Positions 1-6,872 of a stretch of DNA of 10,324 bases are shown here, piece after piece (positions within the stretch are counted from its first letter, which is position 1; every line of letters starts with the position of its first letter). The translations under genes and the position numbers were made by a program. A model generated the notes under the pieces. The model searched no databases, was not told where the DNA came from, and saw nothing but the letters and a program-made list of their open reading frames with translations. Origin of the DNA: Deltaproteobacteria bacterium (GTDB taxonomy: Bacteria; Myxococcota_A; Polyangia; Haliangiales; Haliangiaceae); assembly GCA_013696695.1 (NCBI GenBank), contig JACCYD010000915.1, forward strand, positions 1 to 10,324. Reading direction: 5' to 3'.

Positions 1-18
1 GTGGTGCGCCGTGGCTAA
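1..18 (+). CDS. Possible last codons of an upstream gene (partial)
   Basis: Frame 1 reads GTG GTG CGC CGT GGC TAA, so a gene entering from the left could end here with ...VVRRG and a stop at 16-18. It would overlap the response-regulator start (GTG at 11) by 8 nt, a common arrangement in co-translated pairs such as a sensor kinase followed by its regulator. Only five codons are visible, so identity is unknown and the frame may simply be open by chance. Confidence 0.25.
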   Translation: MVRRG

Positions 19-391
19 AATTCTGGTGATCGAGGACAACCCCGCCAACATGACGCTGGCGACCTTCCTGCTGCAGTCGGCGAACCACACCGTGCTGGGT
101 GCGACCGACGCAGAGACCGGGCTGACGATGGCGCGTGCCGAGACCCCGGACCTCATCCTGATGGACATCCAGCTCCCGGGGATGGACGGACTCGCCGCGA
201 CGAAGATCCTCAAGGAGGACCCGGCGATGCGCGCCATCCCGGTGGTCGCGCTCACCGCGTTGGCGATGAAGGGCGACGAGGAGCGCATTCGGGCGGCCGG
301 GTGCGACGGATACATCGCCAAGCCGATGCGCTACAAAGAATTCCTCGAGACGGTCGCCGAGCATCTCGTGCGCGCCAAAGCCGACGTCTGA
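11..391 (+). CDS. Single-domain response regulator (CheY/DivK-like receiver)
   Basis: Phospho-acceptor receiver protein of 126 residues with no output domain. Seen directly: the acidic pair E8-D9 after strand 1 (KILVIEDN), the phosphorylated aspartate D52 in LILMDIQLPGMDG, the switch threonine T82 in VVALTALAM, and the conserved K104-P105 in GYIAKPM. The whole chain is one receiver fold, the usual length for stand-alone receivers of the DivK/CheY type, which act by phosphorylation-dependent protein contacts or as intermediates in phosphorelays. The GTG at 11 is chosen because MAKILVIEDN is the normal beginning of the fold. The reading frame stays open to the window edge, so a fusion to an upstream kinase cannot be strictly excluded, but the TAA at 16-18 in another frame fits a separate upstream gene. 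It converges on the Ser/Thr kinase gene, 59 bp away, with no clear terminator in the gap. The cognate histidine kinase is not visible. Confidence 0.93.
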   Translation: MAKILVIEDNPANMTLATFLLQSANHTVLGATDAETGLTMARAETPDLILMDIQLPGMDGLAATKILKEDPAMRAIPVVALTALAMKGDEERIRAAGCDGYIAKPMRYKEFLETVAEHLVRAKADV

Positions 392-450
392 TCAGCGAGC
401 GAACGGCGGCGGCGGGTAGTCGAGGCTTGGCTGGACGAGCAGCGGCACGC

Positions 451-2286
451 TCAATGAGCGGGGCCGCGGATGCGTGCCGTGGAGGGCCGCACCATGCTCT
501 GCGTCCACGCGCCGCCGCGGATCAGGTGCTCGCCGCGCGTGCGCAGCTCGGGTGACAGGCGACCGTCGAGCGCGTCGACGAGCGCACCGGCGAAATCGAT
601 CGCGGCGCTGAACCGTTCACCGGGTCGTCGCGCGAGGCCGATCGCGAGCACCAGATCGACGTCGACGCGGAGGTGTGGTGCGATCTCCGTCGGGCGTTTC
701 GGGCGCGTGTGGACGACGCGGTACAGCGTCTCCGCGATCTCGCCGCCGACGTAGGGCGGCTGGCCGGTGAGGCAGCGATATGCGATCGCGGCGAGCGCGT
801 ACAGATCCGTGCAGTGATCGACCTGGCCACCCGCGGCCTGCTCGGGAGCCATGTACGACGGCGTGCCGACGACATGGCCGGAGGTCAGCGTGTCGCCTTG
901 GTCCATCGCACGCGCGACACCGAAGTCGAGGATCTTCCACTCACCGCGATGGAGAAACAGATTCTGTGGCTTGAGGTCGCGATGCACGACGCCGCACGCC
1001 GCCGCAGCGGTGATGCCGGCGCCGATCTGGAGGACCAGGTCGCCAACCTCGCCGGCCGACATGAAGCGCTTGCCCTTGAGGAGCTCGCCGAGCGTCATGC
1101 CCTCGAGCCGCTCCATCACGAGATACGGCACCGGCTTCTCGCCGACCTCGATCACGCGCACGACGTGCGGCGAGATGATGCCGGCGACGGTGCGGAGCTC
1201 GCGGAGGAAGCGCATCACGTGCTGCGGATTTCCGAGCGACGCCTGCGAGAGCAACTTGATCGCGACCGAGCCACCGCCGCGCGGGTCCTGCGCCTCGTAG
1301 ACCTCGCCCATCGCCCCGCGGCCGATCACGCTGCCGAGCTCGTAGCCCGACAGCGTCTGCCCCGTGAACCGGCCCTTGCCGGAGGCGAGCGCGCGCTCGA
1401 GCTCTTCGCGGGCTTCGAGCAACAACGCCTCGCGATGTGCGGCGATGCGGACGGCGCGTTCGAGCTCACCGACGGCAACCAGCGCGGTGCGGCGCGACAT
1501 CCGCGCGGTGACGAAGGTCGCGAGCATCACGAACTGGACGAGGGCCTGGATGATGATCTCGTTCCGCGTCGTCAGCCCCACGGTGATGATGCCGGTGTCG
1601 TGCGTGAGCCGGAGGATCACGAGCAGCGCGGTGACCAGCTGCACGCCGGCACACACGAGGTAGACCGCGTAGGCGAGCCGCGAGCTCTTGCCGAGGCCCG
1701 TGAAGTAGACGCCGAGCACGAGGACCATCGGCGCGGGTGAATACACGCCGAAGAACGGGATGCAGGTGGTCACCGCGACGGCGGGAACAAACCAGCCGAG
1801 CCCGGTGCTCGGACGGCGAAACTGCATCGGATCGCGGGCCCGCCACCACAAGAAGGCGATCGCGACGTAGGCCATGCCGACGCCGCTCAGCACGATCGCC
1901 GTGGCCGTCGGATCGCCCGGCAGCAGCATCGCCGCGACTGCCCCGGCGGTGGCGACGACCACGGCGATCACGCAGAACTTCCGCGTCCGCATGATTTCGT
2001 CGCGTTCGAGGGCCTCCATCGGCGAGCCGACGGTCGAGCTGCTCCCGACCGACGAGCGCATCCGCGCCGACACCACCGGATCGATCGTCGGGTTCGAGCC
2101 GCGCTGCGATGGCGCGGGGCCGTGCGGATCGGAGGGTGGCGTTGGCGGTAGCGATCGCGGGTCCAAGATCTCGGTCGCGACGTCTTCCGTACCCACACCC
2201 GGGACGGAGCTCGGGGGACCAGGCGAGTCGGCGCGCGCACCCGGCACGCTCGACCCCGGTCGTCCCTGCTCCCTCGGCCTGCTCAC
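451..2286 (-). CDS. Membrane-anchored Ser/Thr protein kinase (Hanks type), N-terminal multi-pass domain
   Basis: A 611-residue eukaryote-like protein kinase predicted to sit in the inner membrane with its catalytic domain in the cytoplasm. Residues 1-100 are a Pro/Ser/Gly-rich tail. About six hydrophobic segments follow (roughly 104-122, 127-147, 164-181, 185-197, 204-225, 243-261), then a charged helix likely to be coiled coil (270-302), then the kinase domain (315-575). Catalytic elements are all present: Gly loop GRGAMGEV (322-329), Lys K344 in VAIK, helix-C Glu E363, HRDLKPQN (435-442) with catalytic D437, DFG (454-456), and APE (480-482) after GTPSYM. It should therefore be active. The membrane part precedes the kinase, unlike PknB-type enzymes where the kinase comes first and a single helix leads to extracellular PASTA repeats. 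The start is GTG at 2286, without a strong ribosome site; internal starts at M76 or M90 would shorten only the disordered tail. It lies 61 bp behind the HD gene in the same direction. Ligand and substrates are unknown. Confidence 0.93.
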   Translation of the reverse strand: MSRPREQGRPGSSVPGARADSPGPPSSVPGVGTEDVATEILDPRSLPPTPPSDPHGPAPSQRGSNPTIDPVVSARMRSSVGSSSTVGSPMEALERDEIMRTRKFCVIAVVVATAGAVAAMLLPGDPTATAIVLSGVGMAYVAIAFLWWRARDPMQFRRPSTGLGWFVPAVAVTTCIPFFGVYSPAPMVLVLGVYFTGLGKSSRLAYAVYLVCAGVQLVTALLVILRLTHDTGIITVGLTTRNEIIIQALVQFVMLATFVTARMSRRTALVAVGELERAVRIAAHREALLLEAREELERALASGKGRFTGQTLSGYELGSVIGRGAMGEVYEAQDPRGGGSVAIKLLSQASLGNPQHVMRFLRELRTVAGIISPHVVRVIEVGEKPVPYLVMERLEGMTLGELLKGKRFMSAGEVGDLVLQIGAGITAAAACGVVHRDLKPQNLFLHRGEWKILDFGVARAMDQGDTLTSGHVVGTPSYMAPEQAAGGQVDHCTDLYALAAIAYRCLTGQPPYVGGEIAETLYRVVHTRPKRPTEIAPHLRVDVDLVLAIGLARRPGERFSAAIDFAGALVDALDGRLSPELRTRGEHLIRGGAWTQSMVRPSTARIRGPAH

Positions 2287-2335
2287 CCGTCGAGGATAGC
2301 CCAGGTGGCTGGGATTTCAGGGTGCGACACGAACC

Positions 2336-2348
2336 GCAGCTTCGCTGC
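2336..2348 (-). other. Short perfect hairpin at the HD gene stop codon
   Basis: On the minus strand GCAGC-GAA-GCTGC forms a 5 bp perfect stem with a 3 nt loop, beginning at the last base of the HD gene stop codon. A second 5 bp stem (CCCAG-CCAC-CTGGG, 2300-2313) lies 22 nt further on, just before the kinase start. Neither is followed by a T run, so they are not convincing intrinsic terminators. They may be mRNA structure between HD and kinase, or chance. Confidence 0.25.
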
Positions 2349-3649
2349 TACTTGCGACCGCGGCCGCGCTGCAACGCGTGCTCGACGAGCGGGCGCAGCT
2401 CGTCGACGAGCTCCGGTGCGCAGACCAGCCGGATCGCCGCCATCGGCTGGCCGAGCGGCATATCCTCGAGCAAGCGCGAGAGCGTGACGGCGCCATAGCG
2501 CGGATGGTCGATGACGTGGAGCTCCTCGTCGTCGGCTGCCAGGTAGCCTACCTGGCGTGCGGTATCGAGGTGCACGTAGCTGCCGGCTGCATCGCCGAAC
2601 CGCTTCTGCGTGACCTCGAGCGCTTGCGGCCACAGGTAGTCGGCGGCGGCCTTGTCGTCGCCAAGATCGAACGTCTTGAACAGCTGCCGATCGACGAGCC
2701 GGCGCGCCAGATCGCGGAGCACCGGATCGTCGGACGGCTTCGCGCCATACCCGGCCCAGTGATCGAGCGCGGTGGTGAGCGTGACGTCGTGGAGCTCGAG
2801 ATAATCCGCGACCGAGACCGTAACTCCGCGCGCCATCGCCCCCGCGATCGGCAAGCTCGCCGGCTCGGCGCCATGGCGCGTCAGGTGCGCGAAGCGCTCG
2901 AGCGTCTTGATGAACATCCACTCGGCCGCGCGCACCGTCTTGTGGTGATAGACCTGCGCGTACATGTACGAACGCGCGAACAGATACTGCTCGACCGCGT
3001 ACATGCCGCGGCGATAGTCGACGACGAGATCCGAGGGATCGTCCGCGCGCTGGTTAGCGGCAACGTTGGCGATCTGGATCGCGTGGATGATCCAGTCGAG
3101 GTCATACGTGGCGTACCCGGCGCCGGAGTAGTGGCCGTCGCGCAGCAGGTAATCGAGCCGATCGACGTCGAGCTGCGACGACACCAGCTTGCGCGCGAAG
3201 TGCGGCTTGTAGCCCTTTCCCCAGAACGTGCGTAGCGTCGACGGCAGCCCGGGCTCGAGCATCTCGAGCGCGGCGACCAGCTCGGCATCCTCGGTGGCGA
3301 TGCGTGCACCCCAGTGCTCGTGATCGTGACCTGTGAACACGTGCTCCCACGCGTGCGAGAACGGGCCGTGGCCGACGTCGTGAAGCAGCGCCGCGACCTT
3401 GACGTGAAGCGCGACGGTGGCCGGCAGATCGAGCCGCCGCGTCACGCGCTGCGCGATGTGAAACGCACCGAGCGCGTGACCGAAGCGCGAGTGCTCGGCG
3501 CCCGGATAGACCAGCCACGCGAACCCCATCTGCTTGATGCGGCGGAGGCGCTGCATCGCGCGGGTCTCGAGGAGATCCGCGATCGGCCGATCGCCGGCCT
3601 TGAACTCGATCAACCCGTGCACCGGGTCGCGAAACACCCGGTCTTTCAT
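2348..3649 (-). CDS. HD-domain phosphohydrolase (COG1078, YwfO/SAMHD1-like)
   Basis: A 433-residue soluble metal-dependent phosphohydrolase. The N-terminus KDRVFRDPVHGLIEF is characteristic of the COG1078 group, which includes Bacillus YwfO and is related to SAMHD1 and dGTPases; characterised relatives hydrolyse dNTPs to nucleoside plus triphosphate. Visible active-site elements are H58 in HSRFGHALG, H90-D91 in LLHDVGHGPFSH, H94 and H99 in the same block, H112 in the following HDHEHW, and D163 in LDVDRLDYLLRD. By comparison with SAMHD1, H58, H90, D91 and D163 should bind the catalytic metal. The open frame extends much further upstream, but that part is antisense-like Arg/Ala-rich sequence; the ATG at 3649 is chosen because the family N-terminus begins there. 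That ATG shares its A with the TGA of the preceding lipoprotein gene (TGATG), suggesting translational coupling. Substrate cannot be assigned from sequence, and a regulatory rather than nucleotide-pool role is possible. Confidence 0.92.
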   Translation of the reverse strand: MKDRVFRDPVHGLIEFKAGDRPIADLLETRAMQRLRRIKQMGFAWLVYPGAEHSRFGHALGAFHIAQRVTRRLDLPATVALHVKVAALLHDVGHGPFSHAWEHVFTGHDHEHWGARIATEDAELVAALEMLEPGLPSTLRTFWGKGYKPHFARKLVSSQLDVDRLDYLLRDGHYSGAGYATYDLDWIIHAIQIANVAANQRADDPSDLVVDYRRGMYAVEQYLFARSYMYAQVYHHKTVRAAEWMFIKTLERFAHLTRHGAEPASLPIAGAMARGVTVSVADYLELHDVTLTTALDHWAGYGAKPSDDPVLRDLARRLVDRQLFKTFDLGDDKAAADYLWPQALEVTQKRFGDAAGSYVHLDTARQVGYLAADDEELHVIDHPRYGAVTLSRLLEDMPLGQPMAAIRLVCAPELVDELRPLVEHALQRGRGRK

Positions 3650-4593
3650 CAGTCGATCACCACGACCTGCAGCTTGCCCTGCGCGAGCACGTAGGTCCTG
3701 CCGGCGCGATCCGCGAGTAGCTGCGTGAACCCGATCACGTTCGGATTTCCAAGCGTCGCGAAGCGCAGCAGCTGCGTGCTGCCGTTCTCGAGTAGCCACA
3801 GCGAGCGCTCGTCGTTGCGATCGGGATCGCTGCCGATCACGAGCCCGTTGGTCGCGCCGGTGACCAAGTCCGCGACCTCGATGCTGCCGGGCAACGTGAT
3901 TTCGGCGAGCGACCCCGCGCTCGGATCGAGGACGTAGACCGACTGCTCGCCCGGCAAGGCGAGGTGAACGTGATTGTTGGCATCGACACCCGCGAGCTCG
4001 AGATCCGGGCAGGTGCCACCGGCGATCTCCGCGCAGGATGCGAGCGGCGTGGCTGAATCGTCGGCTTCGAGCCGCACGACATCGCCGTTCTCGATCGCGT
4101 AGATCGTGCCGTCGGGAGCGCGCAGCGTGCGATCGAGAGAACGCGTGCTGTCTTCCCACGCGACGCCGCCGGCGGGCAGGGTCAGCGTGGTGACCGCGCT
4201 GGGCACCACGAGGTGATACGCCCCGCTCGGAACACCGGCCGATCGCGAGAACGTCTGCGGCGGGGTCGGCTCGATGAACGTGATGATGTCGTTGGCTTCG
4301 AGGCGTGCGAGCTGCCCGGTCGACGAGCTGCCGAGCAGCAGCGCGCCGTCCCGATCGATGCCGATCGTGCCGAACGAGAACTGCGAGCCGTTCGGGATCG
4401 TGACGAGGCGATCACCGGCGAGGCGGCGCAGGCCGGTGTTGCCGTCCATCAGCACGAGCGCGTCGTTGGCATCGAACGCCGCCGGAATCTCCTGGAAGAT
4501 GTCCGGAATGTCGCCGACCTCTTCGAGGTGCGCCGGCGACTCCGGTGCGCCGCCGCATGCGGCGAGGACCACGAGGACACCTGGGCCACGCAT
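3649..4593 (-). CDS. Predicted lipoprotein with beta-propeller-like repeats
   Basis: A 314-residue protein beginning MRGPGVLVVLAAC, a short signal sequence with a lipobox LAAC that places the lipidated cysteine at residue 13. The mature chain has repeated strand-turn patterns such as GTIGIDRDGALLLG (76-89), RAPDGTIYAIENGDVVRLE (158-176), AGVDANNHVHLAL (201-213) and LLADRAGRTYVLAQG (292-306). These resemble NHL or lactonase-type propeller blades, though no named domain is recognised. C187 and C195 may form a disulfide, consistent with a location outside the cytoplasm. The only plausible start is the ATG at 4593, as the codons just upstream are not starts; an AGGG lies about 8 nt before it. The signal sequence is unusually short, so the lipoprotein call is good but not certain. 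Its stop overlaps the start of the HD phosphohydrolase gene by one base, while 59 bp separate it from the zinc-finger gene upstream. The function is unknown; a protein-protein or ligand-binding role is an inference. Confidence 0.82.
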   Translation of the reverse strand: MRGPGVLVVLAACGGAPESPAHLEEVGDIPDIFQEIPAAFDANDALVLMDGNTGLRRLAGDRLVTIPNGSQFSFGTIGIDRDGALLLGSSSTGQLARLEANDIITFIEPTPPQTFSRSAGVPSGAYHLVVPSAVTTLTLPAGGVAWEDSTRSLDRTLRAPDGTIYAIENGDVVRLEADDSATPLASCAEIAGGTCPDLELAGVDANNHVHLALPGEQSVYVLDPSAGSLAEITLPGSIEVADLVTGATNGLVIGSDPDRNDERSLWLLENGSTQLLRFATLGNPNVIGFTQLLADRAGRTYVLAQGKLQVVVID

Positions 4594-4652
4594 GAGACGG
4601 ACCCTAACACGGGCCGGTCGCGCGCCGAACCGCGCAGACCGAGCCCGGCCGG

Positions 4653-5228
4653 CTACGGGGCCGGGACAAGGAGGCCACGGCGGGCGAGCTCGTACTCGAT
4701 CGCGAGCATCGCCTCGCGCGCGACGACGAGGTCCTTCGCACGCCGCTTGCCACCGTCGGTCCAACCACTGCGCGCCCAGTGGGCGGTGAACTGGGTCGAT
4801 TGCCGGCACGCGATCGTGATCGCGAGCCGCGAGCGCGGATCGACGAATCGCAGGTAGCGGCCGGCTCGGACGTCGACCGTCGTGTTGATGTCGTACTGCA
4901 CGCCGATCGCGTCGGGCCGCGAGCTCCACAGCGAGCCACTCTCGATCGAGCACGACAGCGGCAGCTCGCGGCGGAACAGGCCGAGCGTGTGACGCAGCAC
5001 GATCACATCGCCGTCGAACCTCACGCTGCACGGAAACAGGCCGAGCGCGCCCTTGCCGCGCCACGGGCCGGTGGGAGCCGCAGCGCCGGGATGGACCTTC
5101 GCGAGGTGCTTGTCGAGGTTCTCGGCGTTCAGGCTCGCTGCGCAGATCGGGCACGGCAGCGTCGCCGCGGGATACGCCGCCGCGAGCCGGCGCGCGATCG
5201 CGAGCGAGTCGAGCGGCTCGGTGCTCAT
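4653..5228 (-). CDS. C2H2 zinc-finger protein of unknown function, overlapping bufC-like gene
   Basis: A 191-residue protein with a classical-looking zinc finger near the N-terminus: C26-P-I-C29, L33, L38, H41 and H46, that is C-X2-C-X11-H-X4-H with hydrophobic residues where C2H2 fingers normally have them. After a Gly/Pro-rich linker (47-60) comes a strand-rich region (about 61-150, including DVIVLRHTLGLFRRELPL and GRYLRFVDPRSRLAITIAC) and a long final helix (about 165-184). This order is reminiscent of a PH-like fold, but that is a guess from pattern. There is no signal peptide or membrane segment, so it should be cytoplasmic. The ATG at 5228 overlaps the bufC-like stop by 4 nt (ATGA), so the two are probably co-translated, which suggests a job linked to the peptide-modification pathway (metal sensing, precursor or partner binding). 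I do not recognise the family, and the function is not assigned. Confidence 0.85.
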   Translation of the reverse strand: MSTEPLDSLAIARRLAAAYPAATLPCPICAASLNAENLDKHLAKVHPGAAAPTGPWRGKGALGLFPCSVRFDGDVIVLRHTLGLFRRELPLSCSIESGSLWSSRPDAIGVQYDINTTVDVRAGRYLRFVDPRSRLAITIACRQSTQFTAHWARSGWTDGGKRRAKDLVVAREAMLAIEYELARRGLLVPAP

Positions 5229-6025
5229 CGGGCTGCGAGGATCTCGGCGTCGAGCCAGCGCAGCAGCAGCTCGATCGCACGCTCGGTCGCATCGGCTCGT
5301 GCGGCGAACAGCTCGCAGACGTTCGCGAACGTGCCGCCGCCGGTGATGCGATGCAACGCGCTGGCCTCGTCCTCCTCGAGCGATCGGTGGATCACCGTGA
5401 GATCGCGTCGCCAGACCAGGAGCTCGCGCCGAACGTCGGTGCGCGGTGTGGGCATTGGCTGATCGTTCTCGAGCGCGTCCCACACGTCGTCGGCATTCGT
5501 CGACAGCAAGACGAAGCGTGCCGTCGGCACGAGGCGCAGGCGCAGGCCGGGAAATTCCTCGGGGGGCAGCGCCGCGACCGCATCGCGCGTCAGCGCCTTT
5601 GCATCGGGGCCATCGAACGCCTCGGTGCGAGCTCGCTCGAGCCGCGCCAGATCGATGTGGAGATAGTCGCGCGCGCCGCCGGGTGGTGCCTCGAACAGAA
5701 ACTTCGACAGCTTGTCGCCGGCTTCGCGCAGCGAGAAGTCGTGCGGCGGATGCGCGCGAAGATAGTGGCGGATCAGTACGTCGAAGCCCTCGGCGCCGAG
5801 CAGCGCGTGCAGCTTCGGATAGTGCTCCACGAGCACGCCGTGGATGCGCGAGTAGTAGGCGAGAGCGTAGACACGGAGTCGCGTCGCGGGATCGACGCCA
5901 TCGGCGCGGACGAGCTCAGCGCCCTGCGACGGAGGCGCGGCTCCGACGACGACGGCATGAAACGCGCGCAGCTGCTCGGCGAGCGTCATCGGGCCAAGGA
6001 GATCGGTGACATGGTCGTCGCGCAT
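5225..6025 (-). CDS. bufC: DUF2063 family protein, BufC/HvfC-like partner of the MNIO enzyme
   Basis: A 266-residue protein whose N-terminal half fits the DUF2063 pattern: a leading helix LAEQLRAFHAVVVG, then RLRVYALAYYSRIHGVLVEHYPKLHALLGAEGFDVLIRHYLRAHPP split over residues 49-94, SLREAGDKLSKFL (98-110), and LHIDLARLERARTEAFD (122-138). The second half (about 155-265) has the strand-helix pattern seen in BufC-type proteins, including ELLVWRRD (201-208). In bufferin and related systems this protein binds the precursor and presents it to the DUF692 enzyme; older annotations call the domain putative DNA-binding. The longer upstream open frame is rejected because the ATG at 6025 overlaps the bufB-like stop (TGATG) and starts just ahead of the family domain. 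Its own stop overlaps the zinc-finger gene start. Family assignment is firm; the partner role rests on homology and gene order. Confidence 0.9.
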   Translation of the reverse strand: MRDDHVTDLLGPMTLAEQLRAFHAVVVGAAPPSQGAELVRADGVDPATRLRVYALAYYSRIHGVLVEHYPKLHALLGAEGFDVLIRHYLRAHPPHDFSLREAGDKLSKFLFEAPPGGARDYLHIDLARLERARTEAFDGPDAKALTRDAVAALPPEEFPGLRLRLVPTARFVLLSTNADDVWDALENDQPMPTPRTDVRRELLVWRRDLTVIHRSLEEDEASALHRITGGGTFANVCELFAARADATERAIELLLRWLDAEILAAR

Positions 6026-6834
6026 CACGCCGCACTCGCGCGCTGGAGCTCGGCCACCAGCGTGTCGAAGTCCGGCACGTTGTCGTCGCGCTCGAGCAGC
6101 GTCGACGCGCCGGGGAACCGAGCGAGCGCGGCGGCATGCAGCGCCCAGACGTCGTCGCACACCGGTTGATCGTGGGTGTCGATCAGCAGCGCGCCGTCGT
6201 GCGTGTGACCGGCGAGATGGAAATAGCCGACGCGCTGGGCGGGGATCGCGGCGAGGTAGTCGACCGCGTTCCAGCCGTGATTTTTCGACGACACGTACAC
6301 GTTGTTGATGTCGAGCAGGATGCCGCAGTCCGCACGTGTGGCGAGCTCGGCGAGGAATGCAGGCTCGGTCAGCTCGTCGCCCGCGAACACCGCGTAGGTC
6401 GACGGATTCTCGAGGAGGATGCGGCGGCCGAGCTTGTCCTGCACGTGGGCGACGCGCGCGACCACGTGATCGAGCGCCTCGCGGGTGTACGGCACCGGCA
6501 GCAGGTCATGCGTCTGGTGGCCGCCCAGCGACGTCCAGCACAGATGATCCGACACCATCGCGGGCTCGAGCTCGTCGCACAACGCGCGAACGCGCGAGAG
6601 GTAAACCTCGTCGAGTGGATCGGTCGACGCGATCGACAGCGACACGCCGTGTAGCGCGAGCGGGCGATGCTCGCGCGCAGCGCGCAGCACGCGGCGTGGA
6701 TTGCCACCGGCAACCAGCGCGTTCTCGGTGATCACCTCGAACCAATCGACGCCGGCGCAGTCACCAGACGCCGCCCGCGAGAAGTGCGGCGTGCGAAGGC
6801 CGAGACCCAGACCGAGACGCGGAAACATGTTCAT
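6025..6834 (-). CDS. bufB: DUF692/MNIO-family iron oxygenase, BufB-like
   Basis: A 269-residue TIM-barrel enzyme of the multinuclear non-heme iron-dependent oxidative (MNIO, formerly DUF692) family, which remodels cysteine residues in ribosomal peptides; BufB enzymes are reported to make thiooxazole-type products. Diagnostic elements are FPRLGLGLGLR (4-14), WFEVITEN with E37, ALHGVSLSIAS with H62, VSDHLCW with D96-H97, LLENPSTY with E142, GILLDINNVYVSSKNHG with D175, N177, N178 and H186, GYFHLAGH with H206 and H210, IDTHDQPV with D220-H221, and LLERDDNVPDF with E248. These include the expected His, Glu, Asp and Asn metal ligands, so the enzyme looks intact. The ATG at 6834 is chosen over a longer open frame running into bufA because the family normally begins right at FPRLG; a second ATG two codons on is equally possible. 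It lies 38 bp after the bufA-like gene and overlaps the bufC-like gene by one base. Family identity is near certain; the precise reaction is inferred from the neighbours. Confidence 0.95.
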   Translation of the reverse strand: MNMFPRLGLGLGLRTPHFSRAASGDCAGVDWFEVITENALVAGGNPRRVLRAAREHRPLALHGVSLSIASTDPLDEVYLSRVRALCDELEPAMVSDHLCWTSLGGHQTHDLLPVPYTREALDHVVARVAHVQDKLGRRILLENPSTYAVFAGDELTEPAFLAELATRADCGILLDINNVYVSSKNHGWNAVDYLAAIPAQRVGYFHLAGHTHDGALLIDTHDQPVCDDVWALHAAALARFPGASTLLERDDNVPDFDTLVAELQRASAA

Positions 6835-6872
6835 AGGTCGTACGTCGCGCGTCGCGACCGGAGACGCGCAGC

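Noticed and set aside
392..450. Bidirectional terminator between the convergent response regulator and kinase genes
   Set aside because: No stable inverted repeat followed by a T run is visible on either strand in these 59 bases.
673..1740. Plus-strand open frame (355 codons) opposite the Ser/Thr kinase
   Set aside because: It is antisense to the kinase catalytic and membrane domains; composition is Arg/Ala/Asp/Glu-rich and motif-free, so it is a shadow of the real gene.
3650..4159. Extended N-terminus for the HD phosphohydrolase
   Set aside because: The upstream part is Arg/Ser-rich out-of-frame translation of the lipoprotein gene. The family N-terminus KDRVFRDPVHGLI begins right after the ATG at 3649.
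4594..4652. Terminator hairpin between the zinc-finger and lipoprotein genes
   Set aside because: Only a short GCGCG-GTTCGG-CGCGC stem is present without a T run; in such GC-rich sequence this is weak evidence.
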